DNA of 51,677 nucleotides from UMGS172 sp045592985 (GTDB taxonomy: Bacteria > Bacillota > Clostridia > Oscillospirales > Acutalibacteraceae), in contig JAZNVU010000040.1 of the NCBI GenBank assembly GCA_045592985.1, forward strand, positions 1 through 51,677, given 5' to 3'. Both the position numbers and the translations under genes were made by a program. Below the pieces are notes generated by a model. That model saw only the letters and a list, made by a program, of their open reading frames with translations, did no database searches and had not been told where the DNA came from. Below are positions 17,640 to 27,086 of the stretch, piece after piece (the first letter of the stretch is position 1; each line of letters starts with the position of its first letter).

Positions 17640-19700
17640 ATGGACAATAATCAGAATTTTGATATGAACAAAAAAACAAAAAAGAAGACGGGCTTTTTTG
17701 AGCATTGGCACAAAATTGCTTGCTTTTTGATGTTGTTTGATATCGCCGCCTCGGTCGGAGCATACTTTTTTGCTTTGTGGACCAGGTTTGACTGTCAGTT
17801 CAGTGAGATACCTGAAAGTTATATGTCGGCATGGTTAAAGTTTGCACCTATTTATGCCGTTGTTTGCATTGTGGTGCTGTGGAGTATGAACCTTTACAGA
17901 AGTATATGGCGATTTGCTTCTTACGTCGAGTTTGAAAAGATTGCAATAAGTTCGGTTGCACTCGGTGTGTTCCATGCGGTGTTTATCACCGTTTTGTTTG
18001 ATCGTATGCCCATTACATATTACATCATCGGTGCCGCGTTGCACTTTATGATGACATTGTTTGTCCGTTTTGCTTACCGCTTTGTGTTGCTCGAACGCAG
18101 CAAGAAAAACCGAGTTTTACAACGTGCTGTAGCAACAAGGGTTATGCTTATCGGCGCAGGCTCGTCGGGTCAGATGCTGTTGCGCGACCTGCATTCTGCT
18201 AAGGAGATAAACGACCGTGTTTGCTGTATCATTGACGACAACAGCAACAAATGGGGACGTTTTATCGACGGTGTTCCCATTGTCGGCGGAAGAGACGATA
18301 TTTTGTCGAATGTTGAGAAATACCGAATAGAAAAAATAGTGCTTGCTATGCCCAGTGCCACGGCAGAACAAAGACGTGATATTTTGGACATCTGCAAGGA
18401 AACCTCGTGCGAACTTAAAAACCTGCCCAGCGCATACCGTTTCGCTTCGGGCGAGATTACGGCTCAGTCGGTGGTTGATATCAACGTTGAAGACCTCCTC
18501 GGACGCGATACCGTCAAGGTTGATATGGAAGAGATATACAACGCCATTGCAGGTAAGGTTATTCTTGTAACGGGTGGCGGCGGTTCAATCGGCAGTGAAC
18601 TTTGCCGACAAATTGCACAGCACGACCCCAAACAACTTATTGTTTTTGATATTTACGAAAACAACGCACATGCTATAGGTCTTGAACTCAAGGATAAATA
18701 TCCCGAACTCAACCTGGAGGTGCTTATCGGCTCGGTGCGTGACAGCCGCAGACTTGACCAGGTTTTTGACAAGTATAAACCCGACGTTGTTTACCATGCC
18801 GCGGCTCATAAACACGTGCCTTTGATGGAAGACAGTCCCTGCGAGTCGATAAAGAACAACGCGGTTGGCACTTATAAGACGGCTTATGCTGCCATGGTAC
18901 ACGGTTGTAAAAAGTTTGTTCTTATTTCGACCGATAAGGCGGTCAACCCTACCAATATTATGGGCGCATCAAAAAGGCTTTGCGAAATGATAATCCAGTC
19001 TTTTGACCGCAAGATAAGGGATAATAAAACACATGAGTTACTGCCGTTGCACCTTCATTCCGAAGATACCGACAGTGAGGCAGGCAAGATAAAAACTATT
19101 GCCGAAAATCCCGATACTGATTTTGTTGCCGTTCGTTTTGGTAACGTTTTGGGAAGTAACGGCTCGGTTATTCCAAGATTTAAAGAGCAGATTGCAAAAG
19201 GCGGTCCTGTTACGGTTACCCACCCTGACATAATCCGCTACTTCATGACAATTCCTGAGGCGGCATCACTTGTTTTGCAGGCAGGTACCTATGCCGACGG
19301 CGGTGAAATTTTTGTTCTTGATATGGGTTCACCCGTTAAGATTGATACCCTTGCGAGAAACCTTATCAGACTGTCCGGTTTACAGCCTGACGTTGATATC
19401 AAAATTTCTTACACAGGTCTCAGAGCAGGCGAAAAACTGTATGAAGAAAAACTTATGTCGGAAGAGGGTCTTAAGACCACTCCCAACCACCTGATTCATA
19501 TCGGTTGTCCCATTCCGTTTGACACCGACGAATTTTTACAGCAACTCGAAATGCTTATGACGGCGGCTTATGACGGATGTGAAGACAAAATCCGTGACCT
19601 TGTTGCCGATGTTGTTCCTACCTACCATCCCGCAGGTGAACACGGCTCGGAGGATAAAGGCGAAGTTTACGAACGTCAACTGGCAAGCACCGCAAAATAA
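17640..19700 (+). CDS. Membrane-bound UDP-sugar 4,6-dehydratase (PglF/CapD/WbpM type)
   Basis: This 686-residue protein has four N-terminal membrane helices (to about residue 160), a CoA-binding-like Rossmann domain (LIGAGSSGQMLLRDL near residue 180) and a C-terminal SDR domain with GGGGSIGSELC near residue 310. The usual catalytic Tyr is Met (NIMGASKRL), as is normal for PglF/WbpM proteins. It converts UDP-GlcNAc to the 4-keto-6-deoxy sugar at the membrane face. It is the first gene of the 16-kb operon and feeds the aminotransferase encoded next. Its ATG depends on the upstream mini-ORF for translation, as far as can be seen. Confidence 0.93.
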   Translation: MDNNQNFDMNKKTKKKTGFFEHWHKIACFLMLFDIAASVGAYFFALWTRFDCQFSEIPESYMSAWLKFAPIYAVVCIVVLWSMNLYRSIWRFASYVEFEKIAISSVALGVFHAVFITVLFDRMPITYYIIGAALHFMMTLFVRFAYRFVLLERSKKNRVLQRAVATRVMLIGAGSSGQMLLRDLHSAKEINDRVCCIIDDNSNKWGRFIDGVPIVGGRDDILSNVEKYRIEKIVLAMPSATAEQRRDILDICKETSCELKNLPSAYRFASGEITAQSVVDINVEDLLGRDTVKVDMEEIYNAIAGKVILVTGGGGSIGSELCRQIAQHDPKQLIVFDIYENNAHAIGLELKDKYPELNLEVLIGSVRDSRRLDQVFDKYKPDVVYHAAAHKHVPLMEDSPCESIKNNAVGTYKTAYAAMVHGCKKFVLISTDKAVNPTNIMGASKRLCEMIIQSFDRKIRDNKTHELLPLHLHSEDTDSEAGKIKTIAENPDTDFVAVRFGNVLGSNGSVIPRFKEQIAKGGPVTVTHPDIIRYFMTIPEAASLVLQAGTYADGGEIFVLDMGSPVKIDTLARNLIRLSGLQPDVDIKISYTGLRAGEKLYEEKLMSEEGLKTTPNHLIHIGCPIPFDTDEFLQQLEMLMTAAYDGCEDKIRDLVADVVPTYHPAGEHGSEDKGEVYERQLASTAK

Positions 19701-19723
19701 AATTTAGTAAAGGACGCGTCACT

Positions 19724-20941
19724 ATGACCGAAAACAAAAGAATGATACCATTCAGCCCACCCGATATTACCGAACTTGAAATTGCCGAGGTTGCCGAGGC
19801 TTTAAGGTCGGGTTGGATAACCACAGGTCCTAGAACCAAACAACTTGAAAAGAACATTGCTTCGTTAGTTGGCACCGAAAAATGCGTCTGCCTCAATTCC
19901 CAGACCGCTTGTGCCGAAATGGCTCTTCACGTTTTAGGCATCGGAGCAGGTGACGAGGTTATTACCTCTGCATATACATATACGGCATCGGCATCGGTCA
20001 TTGCCCACGTTGGTGCAAAAATCGTATTGGTTGATACTCAAAAAGACAGTCTCCAGATGGACTATGACGCTTTAAGCAATGCCATAACCGAAAAAACCAA
20101 GGCTATAATTCCTGTTGACCTTGCGGGTATTCCTTGCGATTATGACAAGATTTTCGAAATTGTCGAATCTAAAAAGCACTTGTTTAAACCTGCAAACGAA
20201 ATCCAGAAGGCTATGGGCAGAGTTGCCGTTATGGCTGATACGGCTCATGCTTTCGGTGCAAAGTGGCAGGGTAAGATGGTCGGCAGCGTTGCCGATTTCT
20301 CAAGTTTCAGTTTCCATGCCGTTAAAAACCTCACAACCGCCGAGGGCGGTGCGCTTACCTGGAAAACAATCGACGGTATAAGCAATGAGGATATCTATAA
20401 AAAACTGCAGTTGTTAAGCCTTCACGGTCAGTCTAAGGATGCCCTTGCCAAGACCAAACTCGGCGCATGGGAGTACGACATAATCGGTACTTACTACAAG
20501 TGCAATATGACCGATGTTGCTGCAGCGATTGGCCTTAAACAGTTCGAGCGTTATCCCGAAATGTTAAAACGCAGAAGAGAAATTATAGAAAAATTTGATG
20601 CCGCTTTAAGACCTCTGGGTGTCGAAACGTTGGAGCATTATACCGAAGAGTGGGAGTCTTCGGGTCATTTGTACTTAACCCGAATTCCCAATATCACAGC
20701 CGAACAACGTAACGATATTATCACAAAAATGGCGGAACGCGGAGTGGCTTGCAACGTTCATTATAAACCGTTGCCTTTGCACACTGCATACAAAAACCTG
20801 GGCTTTGATATTAAGGATTATCCTAACGCGTATGCTCACTTTGCAAACGAAATCAGCCTGCCACTTCATACCTGCCTTACAGACGAGGACGTAGAGTATG
20901 TGATCGAGCAGTATGCTGAGGTTTTAAAGGAGTACATATAA
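19724..20941 (+). CDS. DegT/DnrJ/EryC1 sugar aminotransferase (PglE-like)
   Basis: This 405-residue PLP enzyme starts PFSPPDITELEIAEVAEALR, typical of the DegT family. LNSQTACAEMALHVLGIG and the PLP-lysine region SFHAVKNLTTAEGG (Lys near residue 199) are intact. With the preceding 4,6-dehydratase it should aminate the 4-keto sugar, giving a UDP-4-amino sugar. The start ATG 19724 follows AAAGGACG. It abuts the phosphoglycosyltransferase gene with no gap. Confidence 0.93.
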   Translation: MTENKRMIPFSPPDITELEIAEVAEALRSGWITTGPRTKQLEKNIASLVGTEKCVCLNSQTACAEMALHVLGIGAGDEVITSAYTYTASASVIAHVGAKIVLVDTQKDSLQMDYDALSNAITEKTKAIIPVDLAGIPCDYDKIFEIVESKKHLFKPANEIQKAMGRVAVMADTAHAFGAKWQGKMVGSVADFSSFSFHAVKNLTTAEGGALTWKTIDGISNEDIYKKLQLLSLHGQSKDALAKTKLGAWEYDIIGTYYKCNMTDVAAAIGLKQFERYPEMLKRRREIIEKFDAALRPLGVETLEHYTEEWESSGHLYLTRIPNITAEQRNDIITKMAERGVACNVHYKPLPLHTAYKNLGFDIKDYPNAYAHFANEISLPLHTCLTDEDVEYVIEQYAEVLKEYI

Positions 20942-21679
20942 GTGAAAATAATAAAGTGGGAGCAACTGCCTCCTGAAATGCAAACGCCGGAGGTCAGAAA
21001 ATATTATGACATTCTGAAAAAGCGTTCTGCCAGCCTGTTTTTTAAAAGAGCGTTTGACATTGTGGTGTCGTTTATCATGCTGGCTATTCTGTCTCCCTTG
21101 TTTTTGGTTTTGGCGATAGCCATAAAACTCGACTCTAAAGGTCCGGTTTTCTACCGTCAGGAGCGTGTGACACAGTACGGCAAACGTTTTAAGATACATA
21201 AATTCCGTTCAATGGTGCAGGATGCCGATAAAGGCTCGCAGGTCACCGTTAGTAGGGACAGCAGAATCACCAAAGTCGGCAAGGTTATAAGAAATTGCCG
21301 TCTTGACGAAATTTGTCAACTTATCGACGTGCTTTGCGGCACCATGACCTTTGTTGGCACACGTCCCGAGGTGCCCAAGTATACCGACGAGTACACAAAC
21401 GAAATGATGGCAACACTTTTGCTTCCTGCAGGTGTTACAAGCCTTGCAAGTATCTACTACAAGGACGAGGCTGATTTGCTCGACGCAGCAGAAGATACCG
21501 ACAAGGTATATATTGAGGAAATTTTACCCGGAAAAATGTACTATAACCTCAAAGGCATTGAAACTTTCAGTTTCCCGGGCGATATAAAGATAATGTTTAT
21601 GACGGTTTTCGCTGTGCTCGGCAAAGAGTACAAAGGCGATTACGAGCCCAAGAAACAGAAAGAAGAAATTAACGCGTAA
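20942..21679 (+). CDS. Initiating phosphoglycosyltransferase (PglC/WcaJ-like sugar transferase)
   Basis: This 245-residue bacterial sugar transferase has one N-terminal hydrophobic re-entrant helix (IVVSFIMLAILSPLFLVLAI) and the family motifs GPVFYRQERV, FKIHKFRSM and FVGTRPEVP. It moves a sugar phosphate from UDP-sugar to undecaprenyl phosphate and so starts the repeat unit. The usual DELPQ sequence reads DEICQL here. The start is GTG 20942 directly after the preceding stop, with AAAGGAG upstream. The 4-amino sugar made by its neighbours is the likely substrate. Confidence 0.92.
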   Translation: MKIIKWEQLPPEMQTPEVRKYYDILKKRSASLFFKRAFDIVVSFIMLAILSPLFLVLAIAIKLDSKGPVFYRQERVTQYGKRFKIHKFRSMVQDADKGSQVTVSRDSRITKVGKVIRNCRLDEICQLIDVLCGTMTFVGTRPEVPKYTDEYTNEMMATLLLPAGVTSLASIYYKDEADLLDAAEDTDKVYIEEILPGKMYYNLKGIETFSFPGDIKIMFMTVFAVLGKEYKGDYEPKKQKEEINA

Positions 21680-21694
21680 AGGAACGGTATTTTT

Positions 21695-22318
21695 ATGGTA
21701 AGAAACGCTACAGTTGCCGACATGCAAGGCATTGCCAAAGTGCATATGGCATGTTTTCCCGAAAGCCTTTTTACGGTGTTGGGAAAAGGTTCAAAGGGTA
21801 GGTTGCTCGAAAAATTTTATATGGAATACATGAACAAGGTGCCTGAACTTTTTCTTGTTGCCGAAAACGACAATGGCGAAATAGTCGGTCTTTGCATGGG
21901 ATACTACTGTGAAGACAATGTGTACAGAAAAATGTTCTTTAAGCATAATTTTTTGGGCATTGCTTTTACCTTGTTAGGCCAACTTATAGTAGGCAACAAA
22001 GTGGCTTGGAAAAAATTGCGCGAAAACTTTTCCAAAAAAGAAGAGCAGCCCGAAATACTGAACGATGAGTTCAAAAGTTTCAGCAAAACGCAGAAAGGCG
22101 ACCTGCTTTCAATTTGCGTAACAGCCGAGTGTCGCGGTACTTCAACCGCAACCGATTTGGTCAATTTGTATGAATCAAAACTCAAAGAAAAAGGCCGTGA
22201 AGTTTGTCTTTTGTCGGTTAAGGAAGATAACGCCAGAGCCATTGCATTCTACAAAAAAATGGGATATGAATGCTACATGAAGGCGGACGGCAACCTGCAC
22301 ATGGCAAAGAAGATTTAG
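21695..22318 (+). CDS. GNAT-family N-acetyltransferase
   Basis: This 207-residue GNAT protein begins MVRNATVADMQGIAKVHMAC. It has the acetyl-CoA region LLSICVTAECRGTSTATDLV (about residues 130-149) and the closing NARAIAFYKKMGYE motif. A long insert in the middle is basic and helical. Between the phosphoglycosyltransferase and WecB genes it most likely acetylates the 4-amino sugar. The classic PglD enzyme for that step is a left-handed beta-helix protein, which is absent here. Confidence 0.86.
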   Translation: MVRNATVADMQGIAKVHMACFPESLFTVLGKGSKGRLLEKFYMEYMNKVPELFLVAENDNGEIVGLCMGYYCEDNVYRKMFFKHNFLGIAFTLLGQLIVGNKVAWKKLRENFSKKEEQPEILNDEFKSFSKTQKGDLLSICVTAECRGTSTATDLVNLYESKLKEKGREVCLLSVKEDNARAIAFYKKMGYECYMKADGNLHMAKKI

Positions 22319-22364
22319 TAAACAAACAGAAAGGATGCTGTGTTTTGCAGCGGCAGAAAATATT

Positions 22365-23459
22365 ATGAAGACTGTAATGCTTGTTTTCGGTACAAGACCC
22401 GAAGCAATAAAAATGTGTCCCCTTGTAAACGAACTCAAATCAAGAAAAGGCATTAAAACAGTTGTTTGCGTAACGGGTCAGCACCGCCAGATGCTTGACC
22501 AGGTGCTTGATGCTTTCCAGGTTACACCTGATTATGACCTTTCAATTATGAAGGACAAGCAGACGCTTTTTGACATCACTACCAATATCTTAAACGGTAT
22601 CGGCGGTGTGCTTGATGAGGTAAAACCCGACGTTGTTCTGGTTCACGGTGATACATCTACTACCTTTGTTACTGCTCTTGCTTGCTTCTATAAGCAGATT
22701 CCTGTCGGTCACGTTGAAGCAGGTCTTCGTACATATAATATCTTCAGCCCGTACCCTGAAGAGTTTAACCGTCAAGCTGTATCTATTATTTCAAAATACA
22801 ACTTTGCTCCGACCGAGTTGTCGAGGGATAATCTTTTAAAAGAGGGCAAGGATGCCGATAGCATTTATATTACCGGTAACACGGCTATAGATGCACTCAA
22901 AACCACTGTTCGTGAAGATTATACCCATCCCGAACTCCAGTGGGCAAGTGACAGCCGTCTTATTATGATAACTGCTCACCGCCGCGAGAATTTGGGCGAG
23001 CCTATGCACAATATGTTCCGCGCAATCCGTCGTGTTATGGACGAGCATCCCGATGTTAAAGCACTTTATCCCATTCATATGAATCCGGTAGTGCGTAAAG
23101 CCGCCGAGGAAGAACTGGGCGACTGCGACCGTATCCGTATTATCGAGCCTTTGGAAGTGCTTGATTTCCACAACTTCTTGTCGAGAAGTTATATGATTCT
23201 GACCGATTCGGGCGGTATTCAGGAAGAAGCACCGTCACTCGGTAAACCTGTTCTTGTCATGCGTGATACTACCGAGCGTCCCGAGGGCATTAAGGCAGGT
23301 ACTTTGAAACTTGTAGGTACCGACGAAGAGGTTATTTATAACAACTTCAAACTTCTTTTGGAAAATGAGAAGGAGTATGAAGCAATGTCAAAGGCAAGCA
23401 ACCCTTACGGTGACGGTCTTGCCTGCAAACGCATTGCCGATATTCTTGAAAAACAGTAA
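22365..23459 (+). CDS. wecB: UDP-GlcNAc 2-epimerase, non-hydrolysing (WecB)
   Basis: This 364-residue enzyme starts MKTVMLVFGTRPEAIKMCP, as WecB/MnaA proteins do. The signatures VHGDTSTTFVTA, GHVEAGLRT, TAHRREN and DSGGIQEEAPSLGKP are present. It interconverts UDP-GlcNAc and UDP-ManNAc. The family start matches ATG 22365, although that ATG has little Shine-Dalgarno sequence. An in-frame ATG at 22335 follows GAAAGG too closely and would add ten atypical residues. Confidence 0.94.
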   Translation: MKTVMLVFGTRPEAIKMCPLVNELKSRKGIKTVVCVTGQHRQMLDQVLDAFQVTPDYDLSIMKDKQTLFDITTNILNGIGGVLDEVKPDVVLVHGDTSTTFVTALACFYKQIPVGHVEAGLRTYNIFSPYPEEFNRQAVSIISKYNFAPTELSRDNLLKEGKDADSIYITGNTAIDALKTTVREDYTHPELQWASDSRLIMITAHRRENLGEPMHNMFRAIRRVMDEHPDVKALYPIHMNPVVRKAAEEELGDCDRIRIIEPLEVLDFHNFLSRSYMILTDSGGIQEEAPSLGKPVLVMRDTTERPEGIKAGTLKLVGTDEEVIYNNFKLLLENEKEYEAMSKASNPYGDGLACKRIADILEKQ

Positions 23460-23484
23460 TTAACGCATAATTGGGGAGAAAAGT

Positions 23485-24594
23485 ATGAAAAAGGTGGCGT
23501 TTTTAAGGAGCGCGGGCGTTTATAACGATTCGCGTTCAACCAAGGAAATAAGAGCGCTTGTATCGGCGGGTTATTTTGTCGAGGTTATTTGTTGGAACCG
23601 CGACGGCAAGTCGGAACAAAAGTGTCCCGAGGTTTTCAGCGACATAGCCGATAAGGTAAGTTTCTCTTACTACAACGTGCTCTTGCCCGACGGAATCGGT
23701 TTTAAGAACATGGATAAACTTTTAAACTGGTTCAAGTGGGTTATTAAAACGCTGTCTGAAAAGGGCGAACTTTTTGCCGTTCATGCCTGCGACCTTGACA
23801 CAGGTATCCCGGCAAGAAAATACTGCAAAAAACACAAGGTAAAACTTGTGTACGATATTTTTGATTATTATATCGATTCGCACTATGTTCCTTCGTTTGC
23901 ACAGAATGTCATTGAGGGGCTTGAGATAAAGGTTATAAACCAAGCCGATATCACCATAATCTGCACCGAAGAAAGAAGCGAACAAATAGCCAAATCGACC
24001 CCTAAAAAGACGATTGTAATACACAACACACCCGAAATGCCCGAAATCCCAAAGGTAGAAGAGGATAATGATTATGCCTACTGCGGTGTGCTGTCGGGTC
24101 GACGTCTTGTGGGTGAGATTTTAGAAAAATACGAGAACAACATTGATAAAAAGATGTCGTTTGCCGGTCATGGCGAATTTGCCGAAAAAGCAAGCGAGTT
24201 GAACGAGAAATACGATAATTTTGAGTTTTTGGGACCGATTTCTTACTCCGAAGTGCTGAGTTTGGAGGCAAGGTCAAAGGTGCTTTCGGCAATTTACGAG
24301 CCTACTATCAGAAACCACCGTTTGTGCGCTCCTAACAAGTTTTATGAGGCTTTGGCGCTCGGCAAACCCGTTATAGTCTGCAAGGGCACCGGTATTGACA
24401 AGATTGTTGCCGAAAACAATATCGGTTATGTTATAGATTACAGCGCGGAGAGTTTTTATAATGCGCTAAATCACCTTTGCGAGGATGATAAACTTCGCCA
24501 AGAAATGGGACAAAGAGCCCGCAAACTATATGAACAAAAGTACAACTGGGAAATGATGAAAAAAACATTGATAGACGCTTACGCACAACTGTGA
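23485..24594 (+). CDS. Glycosyltransferase, GT4-like
   Basis: This 369-residue GT-B glycosyltransferase has an N-terminal donor-fold opening VAFLRSAGVYNDSRSTKE and a C-terminal domain with YEPTIRNHRLCAPNKFYEAL and GKPVIVCKGTGIDKIV, the nucleotide-sugar binding region. It is probably cytoplasmic and membrane associated, adding one sugar of the repeat unit. ATG 23485 follows GGGGAG. The sugar specificity cannot be read from the sequence. Confidence 0.85.
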   Translation: MKKVAFLRSAGVYNDSRSTKEIRALVSAGYFVEVICWNRDGKSEQKCPEVFSDIADKVSFSYYNVLLPDGIGFKNMDKLLNWFKWVIKTLSEKGELFAVHACDLDTGIPARKYCKKHKVKLVYDIFDYYIDSHYVPSFAQNVIEGLEIKVINQADITIICTEERSEQIAKSTPKKTIVIHNTPEMPEIPKVEEDNDYAYCGVLSGRRLVGEILEKYENNIDKKMSFAGHGEFAEKASELNEKYDNFEFLGPISYSEVLSLEARSKVLSAIYEPTIRNHRLCAPNKFYEALALGKPVIVCKGTGIDKIVAENNIGYVIDYSAESFYNALNHLCEDDKLRQEMGQRARKLYEQKYNWEMMKKTLIDAYAQL

Positions 24595-24627
24595 TATTGG
24601 CGAAATCAATGAGAAAGGGCTGGTTTT

Positions 24628-25839
24628 TTGAAAAAGAAAATACTGTTTGTCAATACAAACCTTGAAACGGGCGGAATTCAGACCAGCCTTATAAACCTTT
24701 TAAAGGAAATTAAGGACGATTACGACGTAACACTTCTGCTTTTCTACTATACCGAAGACCAATTAAAGGTGTTGCCCGAGGGTGTTAAGGTTTTAAAGGT
24801 GAAATCGCCTTTTAAACATTTTGGCATGTATTCAAGAGATGCTAAGGCAAAACCGTTTACATTCTTGTCACGAGCGTTTTTTGCAACGGTGATTAAATTC
24901 TTTGGACGACCGTTTGCCGTAAAACTTATGCTTCCTTTCCAAAAAAAGATACGCGGATTTGACTGTGCAATATCTTTTACGCACGAGGCAAGACCCAAGA
25001 GACTTTATGGCGGATGCAACGATTTTGTGCTTAAAAAGACCGATGCCGAACTCAAAATCGGCTGGATACACGGTGACTTCGGTCGTTGCGGTGCTGATAT
25101 CGAGCAAAGCCTGAAGATATACCGCCAGTTCGACAAAATAGTTGCCTGCTCCGACGGAGCGCGTAAAGCGTTTGTTGCTTGTATGCCCGAACTGAAAAAC
25201 AAAACTGTCGGAATCAGGAACTGTAACGACTTTGAAGCCATAAAACTTAAGTCACAACCCAAATTTCAATACCCCGAAGGTTGCTTTAATATTGTAACGG
25301 TGGCAAGACTTTTTCCCGAAAAGGCACTTGACCGAGCCGTTACTGCCATAAAAGCAGTTAAGGACAAAGGTTTCGCTGTTAAATACCATTTGGTAGGTGA
25401 CGGACCCGAAACCGACAAACTAAAAGAACTAGCCGAAAGTTACGGTATTGCTGATGACATTGTGTTTTACGGCAATAAGGAAAATCCTTATCCGTTTATA
25501 GCGGCAGCCGACTTGTTTTTGCTGACCTCATACCACGAGGCGGCACCTATGGTGTTTGACGAGGCGGCGTGTCTTGGTGTGCCGGTGTTGGCAACCGAGA
25601 CAACATCAACCTACGAAATGCTGGAGCAACCGGGATTCGGAGTGGTTTGTAAAAACGAACAGCAAGATATAACAGACAAACTGCTTTATCTTGTTTCAAA
25701 CCCCCAAGAATTAGAAATCATCAGAAAAACACTTGCCGATAAAACCTTCAACAACCACCAATCGGCTGAAAAATTAAGAAATATACTTTTGCAAAAAGAA
25801 TGCGAGGAAACAAAAAAATGCCGAGTAGAAGAGTTTTAA
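24628..25839 (+). CDS. Glycosyltransferase family 4
   Basis: This 403-residue GT4 enzyme begins KKKILFVNTNLETGGIQTSL. Its C-terminal half has the diagnostic VTVARLFPEKALDRAV, YHLVGDGPETDKL and TSYHEAAPMVFDEAACLGVP. The EX7E-like acid pair is in the last motif. The start is TTG 24628 with GAAAGGG upstream. Its last 22 bases overlap the polymerase gene. Confidence 0.9.
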   Translation: MKKKILFVNTNLETGGIQTSLINLLKEIKDDYDVTLLLFYYTEDQLKVLPEGVKVLKVKSPFKHFGMYSRDAKAKPFTFLSRAFFATVIKFFGRPFAVKLMLPFQKKIRGFDCAISFTHEARPKRLYGGCNDFVLKKTDAELKIGWIHGDFGRCGADIEQSLKIYRQFDKIVACSDGARKAFVACMPELKNKTVGIRNCNDFEAIKLKSQPKFQYPEGCFNIVTVARLFPEKALDRAVTAIKAVKDKGFAVKYHLVGDGPETDKLKELAESYGIADDIVFYGNKENPYPFIAAADLFLLTSYHEAAPMVFDEAACLGVPVLATETTSTYEMLEQPGFGVVCKNEQQDITDKLLYLVSNPQELEIIRKTLADKTFNNHQSAEKLRNILLQKECEETKKCRVEEF

Positions 25840-27086
25840 CGGTATCGCTTGTATGCACTGCGCTGATTGTGGGTGCATACATGATAGGGCGTCAGAGCAT
25901 TGTCATGTTAATTACGTTGTTTATCTGCGGTGCTTTACTGTATTTTGATATTAACGAATCAGCAAGCATGTTGTTTTTTATGTCGCCTATGTCCTTTCTT
26001 TTGTCATATGGTGGATATAATATCTACATTATCTTGCTTGCTACGTATTTTATGAAGACTTTGTCTAAAAGCAGATTCTTTCGAAGTATGGTTTATATAA
26101 TTGTATTGACGGCGTTCTGTCTTGTCTTTATGTCAACGAGCGACACATTAAGGCCGGGTATGTTTATATCGCCCATACTTGTCGCAATGGTTATAAGTGT
26201 TTTGGATAACACCGACAAAGACCATTACCGCGAATTGCTCGAAAGTTTTACGTTGGGCTTTATTGTTTCGGCAATTATAGGCATTGCCAAAACATACATA
26301 CCCAGCATGCAGCCTCTTTTTGCTGTTGACTATCTCGGAAACGAGGCTGCAAGCTATATTACAAGATACTCGGGACTTGCTTATGACCCTAACTTCTTTG
26401 CGGTGATGGACTGTCTTGTTATCTCGGTAATATTGTTTACCAACAAGAAATTGACCGCTTGGCAGATAGTATCACTGATTTTTCTTGTAATTGTCGGCTT
26501 CTTCACCTTCAGTAAAAGTTATATTTTGATGATCACCGCTATTGCGCTTATATACATTCTTAAAAACAGTACACATGTTTTGCGTAACATTTTGCTTGTT
26601 GGCTTTGTGGTTTTGGCATTCGTTGTTGTTGAAAAGATGATTAAGATTCCGATTTTAACACTTGTACTTGAGCGTTTTGCCCAAGCTGATTCCGCCGATG
26701 AACTTACAACCGGACGTCTTGGTATATGGGCGGCTTATATTGAGTATATTTTCGGCGGAGTGAAACAGTTTCTTGTGGGTGCGGGCTTTAATAATACCAC
26801 TACTATCCATAAAGCAGCGCACAACACGCTTATTGAGTTTTTGTATCGTTTCGGTCTTATTGGTTGCACGCTCTGGTTCGTTTTCTTTAAGGATTGTTTT
26901 AAGAGTGTTTCCCGCGATGAAGACCACAAAAAAATACCCAGAAACTCAACCATCCCAATGATAGTAATTGTGGTTGGCTTCTTGTTCTTAAGTGCGTTCC
27001 ACTTTACGAACTTCTGGATCTGTATTTGTGTGGCGTTGCTTGCCATGTATGTGCCGAAGGAGGAGCCTCAGAAATGCCTACGTTAA
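25818..27086 (+). CDS. Wzy/O-antigen-ligase-like polymerase
   Basis: This integral membrane protein of about 422 residues has ten or more hydrophobic segments. SGLAYDPNFFAVMDCLVIS and TTGRLGIWAAYIEYI followed by LVGAGFNN and AHNTLIEFLYRFGLIG form the O-antigen ligase/polymerase (Wzy_C) pattern. It would join repeat units outside the membrane. ATG 25818 is chosen because GAGGAAAC sits just upstream, inside the end of the preceding gene. Confidence 0.88.
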   Translation: MPSRRVLTVSLVCTALIVGAYMIGRQSIVMLITLFICGALLYFDINESASMLFFMSPMSFLLSYGGYNIYIILLATYFMKTLSKSRFFRSMVYIIVLTAFCLVFMSTSDTLRPGMFISPILVAMVISVLDNTDKDHYRELLESFTLGFIVSAIIGIAKTYIPSMQPLFAVDYLGNEAASYITRYSGLAYDPNFFAVMDCLVISVILFTNKKLTAWQIVSLIFLVIVGFFTFSKSYILMITAIALIYILKNSTHVLRNILLVGFVVLAFVVVEKMIKIPILTLVLERFAQADSADELTTGRLGIWAAYIEYIFGGVKQFLVGAGFNNTTTIHKAAHNTLIEFLYRFGLIGCTLWFVFFKDCFKSVSRDEDHKKIPRNSTIPMIVIVVGFLFLSAFHFTNFWICICVALLAMYVPKEEPQKCLR

